NCBI GenBank assembly: GCA_021397845.1
Contig: CM038043.1
Span: forward strand, 126,772,013-126,836,012
Source of the DNA: Areca catechu
Lineage: Eukaryota; Streptophyta; Magnoliopsida; Arecales; Arecaceae
Direction: 5' to 3'
DNA: 64,000 bases
Shown here: positions 1 to 9,993 of the stretch, piece by piece
Numbering within the stretch: position 1 is the first letter of the stretch
How the letters are laid out: every line of letters begins with the position of its first letter
Made by a program: the position numbers and the translations under genes
Notes under the pieces: model-generated
Told to the model about the DNA's origin: nothing
Seen by the model: only the letters and a program-made list of their open reading frames with translations
Databases searched by the model: none

Positions 1-333
1 GGACAGAAGCCAAGAAATGGCCCTGTCCCAGAGAATACCTTCACTCCCCTCCTCACTCTGAGGATGAAGATTCTTATGGAAATCGAGGGTGAGCGCTACC
101 TGTGCCGACCCCCTCCACTGAGGCAATCAAGCGATCGTGACAAGATAAAGTACTACCAGTTCCATTGCAACCATGGACACGATACTGAGGACTGCCGCAA
201 CTTGAGAAGGGAAATCGAGGACATGATCAGGAGAGGTAACCTCAAAAAGTTAATGACGAGTGAGGTTCTGGTGGAGGATCAATTACTTGCGGAACTCCCC
301 ACTATTCTTGTAGTTGATAATCGGCCCATTTAG
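1..333 (+). pseudogene. gag: TatA gag C-terminal fragment
   Basis: This is the last part of the capsid/nucleocapsid protein. The frame from 64 contains a zinc-knuckle-like stretch, YYQFHCNHGHDTEDC, typical of Tat gag, followed by a basic alpha-helical segment (REIEDMIRRGNLKKL). The equivalent region of TatB (about 12001-12170) matches it closely (YCQFHRDHGHDTEKC). A TAG stop at 331-333 interrupts the frame, which continues unchanged into the protease ORF at 340. The upstream part of the protein is outside the window. The family assignment rests on the motif and on the neighbouring pol. Confidence 0.75.
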
Positions 334-339
334 AAGCTT

Positions 340-794
340 GTGGGCATGATTTCTTGGGCAATAGAGAACACATCGAAGAGAGCCCGGGAGGGAGGATATA
401 TGGAAAATGTACTCCTCTTTTTTAAGGGAAAGGGAGATGAGGAAGAAAATATAAATAATGATGCTGTCATGGTCAAGATGACCATCGCCAAGCATCTTGT
501 AAGATGTATCATGGTTGACTGTGGGAGCTCCATGGATGTGCTTTTTTATGATGCTTTCTCTCGGATGAGCTTGTCCCCCAATCAGCTAAGGCTAGTGCAC
601 ACCCCTCTTATGGGCTTCACCGGAGATTCTGTCGGAGTTGAGAAAGAAATTACCCTCCCTGTCACCGTCGAGTCACCACCCCGACAGAGCATAGTCTTGA
701 TGACCTTTACCATCGTCAGCTCCCATAGCTATACAATGTTATCCTAGGCCACCCCGGACTCAACCTGCTGGACGCGGTCATATCTACCAAGAGA
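340..794 (+). pseudogene. pol: TatA aspartic protease region
   Basis: This is a retropepsin-like protease that would cleave the Gag-Pol precursor in the virus-like particle. The ORF 340-747 contains CIMVDCGSSMDVLFYDAF, the active-site region, where DCG replaces the usual D-T/S-G. Downstream, the conserved ILGHP block reads in another frame (about 735-790), so there is a one-base frame change near 725-735. It joins gag upstream in the same frame and RT downstream. The altered active-site triplet and the frameshift mean it is inactive. Confidence 0.75.
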
Positions 795-1892
795 TTGTTA
801 GTGCAGTTCCCGACTCCTTATAGTGTAGGAGAGATGAGGGGGGCAGCTCAGCCCATCCCGTATTACTTACAGGCTGTCCTGGGGTCCCGAAGTGCCGAGC
901 TTGACTCTGACATCGATGACCTCGACCAAAGGATGCAAAACCCTAAGGGTAGCCCCGTCGAGCATCTCCTGATGTATCCTCTCAGCTCGGACCCATTGAA
1001 GATGGTGCAGATAGGAGCCCAACTACCAGAAGGTGAACAGGCTCGCTTGTTGAATTTCTTCTGGGCGAATATGGATGTGTTCACCTGGACTACGACAGAT
1101 ATGCCAAGCATTCCCCCAGATGTCATCACCCACCAGTTGAAGATAGATCTAAAGTGCCATCCAGTTTGGCAGAAGAAGAGGAGCTTTGCCTCAAAGAGGC
1201 AGAAGGCTATCAACAATGAAGTAGAGAAGCTCCTCACCACTAGCTTTGTTCACGAAGTACAGTATCCCAGCAGGCTGGTGAACGTAGTCATGGTCAAGAA
1301 GAACAACGGGAAGTGGAGGATTTGTGTAGACTACACTGATCTCAACTGTGCTTGCCCAAAAGATAGCTTCCCCCTTCCGAAGATCGACCAGCTCGTGGAT
1401 GCTACCTCGGGGCACCGCCTTCTCTCCTTCATGGATGCATTTTTCTGGTACAACCAGATCCGGATGCATCTGGAGGACGAGGAGCACACTGCCTTCATCA
1501 TAGATCATGGGACATACTACTATAGAATGATGCTCTTTGGCCTGAAAAATGCTGGCGCCACTTACCAACGACTGGTCAACAAGATCTTCAAAGACCAAAT
1601 TGGTCGCAACATGCAAGTATATGTGGATGACATGCTTGTCATGAGCAAGCCAACCTCAGACCATGTTGACGACCTAGCAGAGACCTTCCGCAACCTTCAT
1701 CTCCATCAAATGAAGTTGAACCCAGTGAAGTGCGTGTTTGGTGTAGCAGCAGGTAAATTTCTTGGCTTTATGGTCACCCAAAGGGGGATCAAGGCCAACC
1801 AAGAGAAGGTCCAAGCAATTCTTGACATGGAGCAGCCTACCTCCAAGAAGCAAGTTCAGCAACTCACCAACCGAATAGCAGCCCTGAGCTGA
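795..1892 (+). pseudogene. pol: TatA reverse transcriptase
   Basis: This is the RNA-directed DNA polymerase domain. Landmarks are the fingers/palm stretch WRICVDYTDLN-ACPKDSFPLPKIDQLVDAT, the first palm aspartate in LSFMDAF, FGLKNAGATYQRLVNKIF, the catalytic YVDDM near residue 276, and the thumb-connection stretch ending KKQVQQLTNRIAALS. A TGA at 1890-1892 interrupts the conserved S-R/W-F-I-S-R that follows. About 120 residues upstream of the palm are the usual protease-RT linker. RT length and order match the lineage. The ORF is uninterrupted for 365 codons, but the whole polyprotein is broken. Confidence 0.88.
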
Positions 1893-2470
1893 TTTATCTC
1901 ACGATCTATCGATCGTTGCTAACCCTTCTTCAACGCACTGCGGAAGATGCACGACTTCACTTGGACGAAAGAGTGCCAGGAGGCCTTCAAAGAGCTGAAG
2001 AAGATCCTGGCATCACCACCACTGCTCTCCTGACCAGATGAGGGAGAGGAGCTCCTCCTGTACTTGGTGATCACCCCGGAGGCCGTCAGCTCGGTCCTGG
2101 TCTGTAAGGATGAAGGAGGAATCCAGAGGCCCGTGTACTACACAAGCAAACTTCTCCGCAATGCTGAGGTCAGGTACTCTCGATTCGAGAAGTTAATTTT
2201 TGCACTCATTGTGTCTGCCCAGCACCTCAGGCCTTACTTCCAAGCACACCTAATTACGGTTCTAATAGATCAACCACTGAAAGCCGTACAAAGTCACCCA
2301 GACACATCCAGATGCCTGGTGAAGTGGGCACTGAAGCTCAGCGAGTTTGACATCGCCTACCGCTCAAGGTCATCCATGAAGGCTTAGGTACTGGTAGACT
2401 TCCTGGTTGAGTGTGCAGGCCTAAGCAAGGGGCTAGAAGAAAGCCCCCAAGCACAACAGCCGGGACCCAA
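1893..2470 (+). pseudogene. pol: TatA first RNase H domain
   Basis: The Ty3-type RNase H, which degrades the RNA strand during reverse transcription, continues in the RT frame. It reads FTWTKECQEAF, then (after a stop at about 2033) ELLLYLVITPEAVSSVLVCKD, RPVYYTSKLL-NAEVRYSRFEKLIFALIVSAQHLRPYFQAH, the DQPLK block and FDIAYRSRSSMKA. Stops at about 2033 and 2385 break it. In this lineage the domain is commonly degenerate and backed up by the second RNase H downstream, which fits what is seen here. Confidence 0.8.
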
Positions 2471-3000
2471 ACCGGAAGACGATATCTGGGTTCTACATCT
2501 GGATGGAGCATCCAACTCCAATGGAAGTGGAGCTGGACTCATCCTCACCAACAGCGAAGGAGTCATCGCTGAATGCACACTCCGCTTCTAGTTCACTGCC
2601 ACCAATAACTAGGCAAATATGAAGCGCTCCTCGCAGGACTGAGAGTTTCCTGTGACCTGAGCATCCCTAGCTTGAAAGTCTTCACCGACTCACAATTGGT
2701 GGCTAGGCAGGTCTCGGGCAAATTCAAGGCCCGAGACCCTCAAATGTCGAAGTACCTGGAGTTGGTACGAGCAAGTGTTGCAGGCTTCAAGCGCTTCAGC
2801 ATCTCCCACATCCCACATGGAGAGAACACGCGTGTCGATGCCCTTTCCTGGCTGGTAACCTTACCAGACTCCTCCCTAGGCTGCGCCTACATCGAGCATC
2901 TTCAGACCCCGAGCTACGAAGCATCTAAGGAGGTCCGACAAGTTACTCTAGAGCCCAGTTGGATGGACAATTATGTCAAGTACATCACCGATGATACCTA
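2471..3000 (+). pseudogene. pol: TatA second (archaeal/plant-type) RNase H
   Basis: This is the additional RNase H typical of Tat elements (RVT_3-like family). The frame shows WVLHLDGASNSNGSGAGLIL (first catalytic Asp in LDGA), then FTDSQLVARQVSGKFKARDPQMSKYLELVR (Asp in FTDSQLV), and SHIPHGENTRVDALSWLV, where the lineage normally has R-x-A-DALS. Stops or a frame change at about 2590-2670 split it. It sits between the first RNase H and integrase, the usual place. The product would add or replace RNase H activity, but this copy is broken. Confidence 0.82.
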
Positions 3001-4189
3001 ACCCGAAGATCGAATAGAGGCCGGCCTTATCAAAAGGAATGCCGCCCGCTTTGTACTGATGGATGGACTACTCTACCGAAGGTCTTACTCCTACCCACTT
3101 CTCAAATACTTGAGACCCTCAGAGGCAGCAGCCGTGCTCCAGGAGATACATGAAGGCCTATGCAGAAATCATGTGGGGGGCAGAACTTTGGCATACAAGG
3201 CCCTCCACTAGGGATACTATGTAAAACAATGAGGGAGGACGCAGCCAACTTCATCAAGAGATGTGATCGCTGCCGGCATCACGCTGTCGTGCAATGCTAG
3301 GCGGTTGCACCACTCTCCCAGCTCTCTACCCCTGGCCATTCGCCCAATGGGGAATGGACATCCTTGGCACCTTTTCTCCTACATCTGGGCAGCATAAGTT
3401 CCTAATAGTCACCATCGACTACTTCACGAAGTGGGTCGAGGCTAAACCATTTGCCCGGATCATGGAGGTGAACATTAGCAAGTTCTTCTGAAAGTCATTT
3501 ATGTGCCGCTTTGGGCTCTCCCACACAATCATCACCGATAACGGAAGGCAGTTTGATAATCGAGAGTTCGAGGAGTTCCACAGTGACCTCGGCATCCCCC
3601 ATCATTTCACTTCGGTAGCACATCCCTAGACCAATGGAGAGGCCGAGGTGACAACCGGACAATCCTCCACGGACTCCGAACCAAATTGGACCAAGCCAAG
3701 GGTAGGTGGGCCAAAGAACTCCCCAGTGTCCTATGGGCATACCACACAATGCCAAGGATGGCCATAGATGAAACACCATTCAACCTTATCTTCGGCGCGG
3801 AAGTAGTGATCCCGGTGGAATTAAGTCTGCCAACGCTATGGGTGGAGCAATATGACAAGGTCAAGAACCTAGCACGCCTCCTGCTCAACCTGGATCTACT
3901 TGAAGAAACAAGGGACAAGGCTCGAGTTCGCATGGCAGCCTATCGGCAATGGATGGCCAGATACTATAACTCCAAAGTGAGGCCGAAGTCCTTCCACCCG
4001 GGAGATCTTGTGCTGTGACAGGCGGAAGCCTCCCAACTTCGAGAGTGTGGCAAGCTCTCTCCAAACTGGAAAGGCCCTTACAGGGTGGTTGAAGCCCTTC
4101 CTCACAGGGCCTATTACCTCATCGAGCTCGATCGGGCATGATTTTCGCGGACATGGAATGCCACCAACTTGAGGATGTATTACCAATGA
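3001..4189 (+). pseudogene. pol: TatA integrase, ending Y-Y-Q-stop
   Basis: The integrase inserts cDNA into the chromosome. Visible parts are the N-terminal HHCC region (HEGLCRNHVGGRTLAYKAL, then RCDRC in another frame), the catalytic core with WGMDILG (first Asp), TDNGRQF (second Asp, near 3537) and a degraded NGEAE (catalytic Glu, near 3638). A C-terminal region follows with MARYYNSKVRPKSFHPGDLVL and a final TWNATNLRMYYQ-stop at 4187-4189. Stops and frame changes interrupt it at several points (for example 3489-3491 and 4016-4018). The YYQ-stop terminus is useful because TatB lost exactly this end by inversion. Confidence 0.82.
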
Positions 4190-4257
4190 TGTAAGACCTC
4201 CTAACATCAATAATGAAATTCTATTTTGCATGATGCTTGTCTCTGTCTTGTAGGACT

Positions 4258-4800
4258 ATAAAGCCCAGAGTCCAGTCTGGCAGCAAAAGCTCGGAGTCCA
4301 GTCCGGTAGCAAAAGCTCGAAGTCCAATCCGGCAGCAAAGGCTCGGAGTCCAGTCCGCCAATCAAAGACCGGAAACTCCAGAAGTCTGGTAGCAAAAGCC
4401 CAAACTCAAGTCCGGCAATCAAAGACTGGAAACTCCAAAAGCCCGACACCAAAAGCCCGGACTCTAGTCTGGCAATCAAAGACCGAAAACTCCAGAAGCC
4501 CAGCACCTAAAGCCCGGACCCCAGTCCGGTAACTAAAGATCGGAAACTCTTCAAGCCCGGCACCCGAAACTCCTAAAGCCTGAGAAATAAAGACCAGAAA
4601 CTCTTTAAGCCCGACACCGGAAACTCCTTAGGCCCGGAAAACAAAGATCGAAAACTCTTCAAGCCCGGCACCGAAAACTCCTGAAGCCCGGGAAACAAAG
4701 ACTGGAAACCCTAAAGGCCCGGCACCTAAAGCCCGGACTCTAGTCCAGCAACTAAACACCGGAAGCCCCGACACTGGAAACCCACGAAGCCCAGGAACTT
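4258..4800 (+). repeat. TatA 3' region degenerate tandem repeat
   Basis: Variants of 'aagcccggactccagtccgg' and 'caatcaaagaccggaaactcc' recur about every 40-65 bases throughout this stretch. The units are irregular in length and diverged. It lies directly after the integrase stop, the position where Tat elements are known to carry hypervariable tandem repeats. No protein coding is supported. Confidence 0.8.
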
Positions 4801-5650
4801 AAGGCTAAAAGTGATGGGGATCTAGCCATCGTCCAAGTATTTTTTCCATTTTTTTAAATTTTCTCGCATTTTTTTATTTTCCTATTCCCGCTATTCCACC
4901 TATCCCCGCTATTCTGGTTTTATTCTTGATTTATCCCCGAGTTATTCCAGCCTTATTCCATCTCCTCCATCCTTCTCCCGTGATTTTTTTTAAAACTCCC
5001 GAACCCTAGTCGTCGCCCGACCCCCAGCCGCCCACGCCGGACCACCGCCGACGCTCGCTGGCCCCCGCCCTCGTCGGAGAAGCCACCGCCCATGCCCATG
5101 GAAGACGAACGGCCGTGGGAAGACCAACCATTGCCCACGGCCATCGTCGCCACCCCGCCGGCTCACGCCCGGCCGCCGGAGTGCCCATGCCAGTGCCCTT
5201 GGGCCCCATGGCCGTGAGAAGCCCAAACGGCATGACCATGCATGCCGTGCCACCCCTGCACCGCCGCCCGCCGTTGCCGCCTGCCACCACCGCCCGCATG
5301 TCCGTCAGGCACCATCCTGCCGTCCTCGGCCTTCCCCACCATCCACCGGCCACGCCGGCACCCAGGAGGTCTCCCATGGCCGTGGGAGACCAAACGGCAC
5401 GCCCAGCATGTCGTGCCATTCCCCTGTGATGCCTTGCCGGCAGCCCAGCACTAGTCGTCCACCACTCACCATCCACCAGCCCCGTCCGCCGCCCGCTTCC
5501 AGGCCGTCCGCTAGTGCCCCATCAGAGTTGGTTCCCTCCCTATCTAGGCCGTGAGTTGGAGTTTGTGTCCTCTAACGGGAACTCATGGCCCTGGGACTCA
5601 CTCTAACGGCGAGCGGTCCCAGGGCTAGAACATTAAAAAAAAAAGGGGGA
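4801..5650. other. T-rich stretch then GC-rich block of unknown origin inside TatA
   Basis: Positions 4835-4990 are T-rich and pyrimidine-rich. Positions 4990-5560 are very GC- and CpG-rich with overlapping ORFs on both strands but no recognisable domain. The palindromic core 'cccatggccgtggga' recurs in variants (about 5095-5130, 5205-5220, 5373-5388), and the segment after each also recurs ('accaaacggcacgcc', 'agcccaaacggcatgacc'), suggesting diverged internal duplications. An A-run follows at about 5632-5642. It could be element-specific 3' sequence or captured host DNA. Confidence 0.45.
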
Positions 5651-5659
5651 AGATGCTAG

Positions 5660-7139
5660 GTACTCACCGAGAAGAGCTGTGGGAGGATCCCAAGCAGTGC
5701 CGCTGAGTAATCCTAGCCTCCCCTCGAGCGGCGATCCCAAGGCTGGACCACATATTCCATCATCTTCTCTGCCAAACCCTGATCATGGATGATGGAGGCA
5801 TTCCCAGGAATCCCCGCTGGTGCGTAGCAAGGAGTGGAGGAGGGCTGCGTAAGAGAATCTTCGGCATGTGAAGATGTAGGCCGTAGGGCCACCGCAACCG
5901 TTGTAATTATGGTCACCACCAAAATGCTGGCCACTGTGACTGTCAGAGGAGTCGAACGTGCCGGTGGCTCAACCTCCCTTCCCCCGTCGATGTCAATGAC
6001 CATCGGGTGTGGAGCCTGCTACTGAGGCAGCAAGGGGGTCGGGTCCACTGCCCTCTGCTCTTTGGTCAAAGTGGGCCTAGGCCCTGGGTCTACTTCCACC
6101 CGGGCCCTCTTCGGCATAGGGTCCCGGGCCCCAGTTGAGGCGCTTCATTTGCGGGCCGATTCCATCAAGTTGTCCATCGAGAACATCATCCCTGGAAAAG
6201 AAAAAAGGTCAAAGGAGATCAGTAAAAAGAAAAAAGAAAAAAGAGAAAGAAGAGGGAGGCATGGAGCCTCACCAATCACCTGAATCGGGCTAACCCCGGC
6301 CTCAAACAGGTTATGCTTTGAGAGTAGAACATCGAGAGAGGGAAGTTCATCAGCAAGTAGTTGGGAGAAGACCTCTCGATCGGCAGGAACAGCTTGGGCA
6401 TTCCGGTCAGGGACCAATCTGGCTCACTCCAAACCCTGTCGATGTCTCCGATCAAGGCGAAGAAGAATCGATTCTTCCACACCTTGATGGACATGGGAAG
6501 GTCGAACCTAAGGCACTTAAGCCGAGGGAAAAGGTACCACCACCCATCATCGGTGGAGAGGTGCTTCATGGTAAACAAGGCCCTAAACAACGAAAAATGG
6601 GCAACAAACCCGTGGAAATGACAGAACATGATGAAGGTAAAGATGACCCTGATGGCATTAGGAGCCAACTAGGCTGAAACGAGGCGAAAATGGCTAAGGA
6701 AGGAAAGGAAAAAATGGTGAAGTGGAAAATGAAGACCGACGGTAAGGAAGTCTTCATAGAAAGCAACCCGGCCAGGGCCGCTCGAGGTAACCCGCTCCCC
6801 CGATCCCGGGAGCAAGAGTTGGATAGAATCCGGAACCCCCAACAGATCCCAGATCATGGAAAGATCTTCTCTGGTCATCGTCGAGGTGAAGCCAGAGGTA
6901 CTGAAGGAAGCCTCTGCCACCGAAGGGGCAATGACAGAGGCAGAAGGAAGAACAGGAACGGGAGAAGGAACCATAGGGGCCCTAGGGCTTCCAATAACTA
7001 TCCCGCTCGGGCGCAGTCGCCTCCAGACTTCGAGAAAAACCTTGTCCTCCTCATCAGAAGACAATGTGGTCCTCGGCTGGGAGGGACTTTCCTCATTCAG
7101 GTTAGTGGAGAAATGAAGGCGACGGCTCGAAGGAGCCAT
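5660..7139 (-). pseudogene. TatA antisense ORF (putative gypsy-type transposon / 'Transposase_28'-like domain), spliced, with in-frame stop
   Basis: This additional Tat protein is encoded opposite to gag-pol, and its function is unknown. Reading leftward from 7139: a Ser/Pro-rich N-terminus (about residues 1-75), LSMIWDLLGVPDSIQLLLPG, then YEDFLTVGLHFPLHHFFLSFLSHFRL, an in-frame TAG at about 6669, then APNAIRVIFTFIMFCHF and KVWKNRFFFALIGD. The same blocks occur in TatB and TatG, so the ORF is real. A likely intron lies at 6279-6192 (CAG|GTGATT to TTTTCCAG|GG, 88 bp). A further donor-like CTCG|GTGAGTACC is near 5665. The C-terminal coiled coil of other copies is not obvious here. Confidence 0.68.
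6192..6279 (-). other. Probable intron 1 of TatA antisense ORF
   Basis: On the minus strand the donor is CAG|GTGATTGG and the acceptor is a long pyrimidine run ending TTTTCCAG|GGATGATG. It falls after the KNRFFFALIGD domain and after GVSPIQ, at the position where TatG has a 90-bp intron and TatB an 84-bp intron-like gap. This is inferred from sequence only. Confidence 0.6.
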
Positions 7140-7670
7140 TGGAAAATGAAAGGTTTGAGAAGAAGAGGCGGCAGACAGAAAACCTAAAGAAGGCTCAGTT
7201 CACATAAAACAGAGAGAGGACTGGAGTCTGAGAAGCAGGAGAAGAAAGGAAGATCACAGGCACTCACCTAACTGTTTTGGTGAAGAAAGGCCACCTAGGA
7301 GAAGAAGAGGGACCGCTGCAACCACTAGTGAGATGCGAGAAAATCAAAATACCTCATTTCCGGAAAGTCCACTCTCTTTTCAAAGCCGGTCGACAGTGGC
7401 TATACAATCCTTTTTCGCCCCCGCCATCGGATGAGTCCCACATGTGAAGGCACCCAACGACGATGCTTCGGTCGACTAAAACCTGCCTCGAGTCTAGCAC
7501 GATGCAATTATGGTCCGTCGAAATCGCGGACGTGGTGCCTGCGCTTTGGACCTCGGGCACGACATGCGGAGCAGCAGCAATCGTGGCAATAATTACAGAA
7601 GATTTTTTGTTCTCCCATGTCATCTCTGCATTAACTCCTCGTGTCCCAGCCACGGTGCTTCGATGGGACC
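7140..7670. other. TatA sequence between antisense ORF and polypurine tract
   Basis: No coding region is supported. By analogy with TatB and TatG this stretch should hold the antisense ORF's promoter and leader. I see no clear TATA box on the minus strand. Short ORFs here overlap on both strands and have no recognisable motif. Confidence 0.4.
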
Positions 7671-7687
7671 AGGGAGTGGGGGACAAA
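7671..7687 (+). promoter_or_regulatory. TatA polypurine tract
   Basis: The sequence agggagtgggggacaaa immediately precedes the LTR start TGATATGG. A purine-rich tract next to a TG dinucleotide is the plus-strand primer site of LTR retrotransposons, and it fixes the left edge of the LTR. Confidence 0.78.
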
Positions 7688-8997
7688 TGATATGGCCAGA
7701 TCGCTGACGTGGAGTACACCTCGAGTCCAGCTGGCAGCCAGGAAAGCAAGTAGCACCACATCAAGTTCTCCTTTGAGCTACCCCGCCAGGTGGCCTCACC
7801 AGCGAGTGTGCCCACCTCGGCCCGAGCTCGGCACCTCTGCCCCTTCGCCAGATGGCTCCCCTAGTTCGAGCCCAGCTCGGTTGAAGTCAGCTCACCTCAG
7901 CCCAAGCTCGGCATCTATGCTCCTCCGCCAGGTGGCTCCCCAAGGATCGAGCCCACCTCGGCCAGAGTCGAGCCCTCCTCCGCTCCTCCGCGAGGTGGCT
8001 CCCCAAGGGTCGAGCCCACCTCAACCAGATTCGAGCCCTCCTCCGCTCCTCCGCCAGGTGGCTCCCCAAGGGTCGAGCCCACCTCAACCGGAGTCGAGCC
8101 CTCCTCCGCTCCTTCGCTAGGTGGCTCCCCAAGGATCGAGCCCACCTCGGCCGGAGTCGAGCCCTCCTCCGCTCCTTCACCAGGTGGCTCCCCAAGGGTC
8201 GAGCCTACCTCGGTCGAAGTCGAGCCCTTTACTTTGAAGCATCGAGAAGGATGAAGGTGCCAGCCCCGAGATTGCCACCGAGACAGATGCACGCAGCGCG
8301 GCACACCCAGTATGGCGCCCCCCGAATCTGCAATGGTACATGTAACCTCGTTTGCACCAGTTTGGAAGAACCACCCCGATTGAGATGTCAGATCTTGCGA
8401 CCGACCGCCTGGAACCCCCCGAAGGAGAAGGCCGCGTTCAGTGTCTCAAACCCGAGGGTTGCTGCACCCAAATCGAGGTTCCACCTAATTTTTTCCTTCA
8501 TGACAACACATTAGGCAAGGCAAGTTCACAACTTAACTCCCAACTATAAGAGGGAATGACCTCGAGGGAGCAGCCAATGGACACCATTGACTTTTAAGCC
8601 CCCCAGAGAGGGCAAATCAAGGCACGAGAGCAATCAGTGATCTACAAAGGAACCAACGGACAAGAAAGAAGGTAAGTAACCAAGAGAGAGCAAGCACACA
8701 AGATAGCAAGAAACGAGTGACTTGAAGGCAGGAAGCTCCCAGAGGACTCCCAGAGTGAGTCCAACAAGCACAGTCGCCGCAACTCAAGCACCGTTCCTCT
8801 CTCATCTTCTCCCACTCAGTTCTTTATTACAAACCCCTCTAAGCACAGAGACCGAAGCAGGATTCACCTTAGGGGATCTATTCCACTTTGTCGTCCGCTA
8901 ACTTAATTGTCGGAGTACCCCTACCGGGATCCCCGGCCTGGGTCTCTAACACTATTTTGCAAGTCCGGGAATGCAAGGATTCCAGAGTAAAGGGGCA
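7688..8997 (+). repeat. TatA LTR (followed by PBS-like sequence)
   Basis: The LTR begins TGATATGG directly after the polypurine tract. It probably ends at the CA at 8996-8997, six bases before a TGGCGCC primer-site-like sequence. An alternative end is CTCTAACA at 8951. It contains a 63-bp tandem repeat, a possible TATA at about 8543 (actataagaggg) and a pyrimidine-rich leader. Its partner LTR is outside the window, so the ends cannot be checked by comparison. Confidence 0.65.
7931..8230 (+). repeat. 63-bp tandem repeat within TatA LTR
   Basis: Five units begin with 'ggtggctccccaag' at 7931, 7994, 8057, 8120 and 8183, an exact 63-bp spacing. More diverged units extend left to about 7790. Because 63 is divisible by 3, the repeat creates long apparent ORFs on both strands, which are not genes. 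Confidence 0.93.
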
Positions 8998-9003
8998 GAG
9001 ATC

Positions 9004-9018
9004 TGGCGCCGCTTCTAG
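9004..9018 (+). promoter_or_regulatory. Primer-binding-site-like sequence after the TatA LTR
   Basis: TGGCGCCGCTTCTAG resembles the TGGCGCC-type primer sites of Tat and related gypsy elements (compare TGGCGCTAGAGG in TatB at 10721). A primer site is expected only after a 5' LTR, yet this LTR is also preceded by a polypurine tract. Confidence 0.5.
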
Positions 9019-9067
9019 CTGCAGGCCATGACGGTAAGATCGGCAACAATTACGATAAAGATTTATC

Positions 9068-9175
9068 TGATAGAATATTAGTGATGGCTCACCATGTCTA
9101 ATAGTATTAGCGATAGTAAATCGATCATTGGCATTAGCATTTAGCTATCACTAATAATCTTTTTTCTTGTAATAA
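9068..9175. mobile_element. Short CACTA-like (En/Spm) terminal remnant
   Basis: It contains repeated subterminal motifs (attagtgatggc, attagcgatag, ctatcactaataat) and ends in ttttttcttgtaat, which resembles the inverted CACTACAAGAAA end of plant CACTA elements. The same motif set occurs at 30620-30960. No transposase is present. Confidence 0.5.
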
Positions 9176-9988
9176 ACATTACAAGAAATCGAAAGGCTTA
9201 TGATAAATATATTAAATATATCTATAAAAATATTAATTTATAAATTAATTAATTTTTATTTTTTAAAAAATTTATATTTTTTTAATTTTTTGTAGGAAAA
9301 ATGCTTGTCAATGCAGAGAACCTAATTTGCTGAATAAAAGGAAAAAAATTAGATGTAAGTCGGATACAAAATGGATTTCAAGTTCAACCTAATTTCAGTT
9401 CGAATTTAGACTCAAATTTATTTAAAATTTATTTTAAATGAGATTTAAATGGCAGAACGGTGGGCGGCTCGTGGTATTGTTCGACTTATAGCGTTTTGCA
9501 ATAGAAAATCTTGATTCTTATGCTGACCGGTCAACATAAGAAGTAATTGCTATATTGCATATGGGATTTGGCGCTGGGTTGGTTCCACCGTGGGCTGCGG
9601 TATTTTGCAATAATTTAATGGCCCAAACAAAGCTCAGCTAAGAAAAGCAACCTGGGAGGTGGTTTGGCGCTGATGGAGTTGGGCCATTGATAGTTGTCGA
9701 CCAGGGCAAGGAAATCTAGAACGATTGGAATGCTGGGCGAAGCGCGGAACACGTGGTTGGGCGATGACAAAGCATTTTGAAGGATGATCTAATGGCTGAA
9801 ATCAATGTCGATTGTATTTGGGTTTGATAAAAGTGATCCTCAGTCGGATTTTGAGCCTTCGATCAGAATCAAGTGGCCAGAAGCTTTATAAGATACTGGA
9901 AAGGATTATGAGGCCTATTTGTACTGAGATTTGGTCTTACACATAAGGAAAAATCCTTTTATCTATCTATTTCCAATTCACATGAATA
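9176..9988. other. Non-coding flank left of TatB
   Basis: This is AT-rich to mixed sequence with no recognisable gene. It holds a near-perfect palindrome at 9515-9542. It was contiguous with 21102 onward before TatB inserted, and may belong to an older element whose other part is 21102-21915. Confidence 0.4.
9515..9542. repeat. 28-bp near-perfect palindrome
   Basis: Two 14-base arms (ttcttatgctgacc and ggtcaacataagaa) are complementary with one mismatch and no spacer. Confidence 0.85.
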
Positions 9989-9993
9989 CTTGT
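9989..9993. repeat. TatB left target-site duplication CTTGT
   Basis: CTTGT directly abuts the LTR start TGTTGTGCCC. The same five bases follow the last LTR base at 21097-21101. A matching 5-bp duplication defines the chromosomal insertion of TatB. Confidence 0.88.

Larger units (their letters stand above)
1..8997 (+). mobile_element. TatA: Ty3/gypsy Tat-lineage LTR retrotransposon, 5' end outside window
   Basis: In order the element shows the gag C-terminus, protease, RT, RNase H, a second RNase H, integrase, a tandem-repeat tract, a GC-rich block, an antisense ORF, a polypurine tract and an LTR. A second RNase H between the first RNase H and integrase is a known mark of the Tat (Ogre/Retand/TatIII) group. 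The 5' LTR and most of gag lie left of the window. Coding parts carry several in-frame stops and frame changes, so this copy is dead. The right boundary is uncertain (8951 or 8997), because the left target-site duplication is not visible. Confidence 0.85.

Noticed and set aside
4953..5476. Overlapping ORFs up to 156 aa on both strands in the GC-rich block
   Set aside because: Open frames on both strands are expected from high GC and few stop codons; no domain or conserved pattern is visible.
7641..8304. Pro/Ser-rich ORF (159 aa, +) and Glu/Gly-rich ORF (129 aa, -)
   Set aside because: Both are produced by the 63-bp LTR repeat, whose length is a multiple of three.
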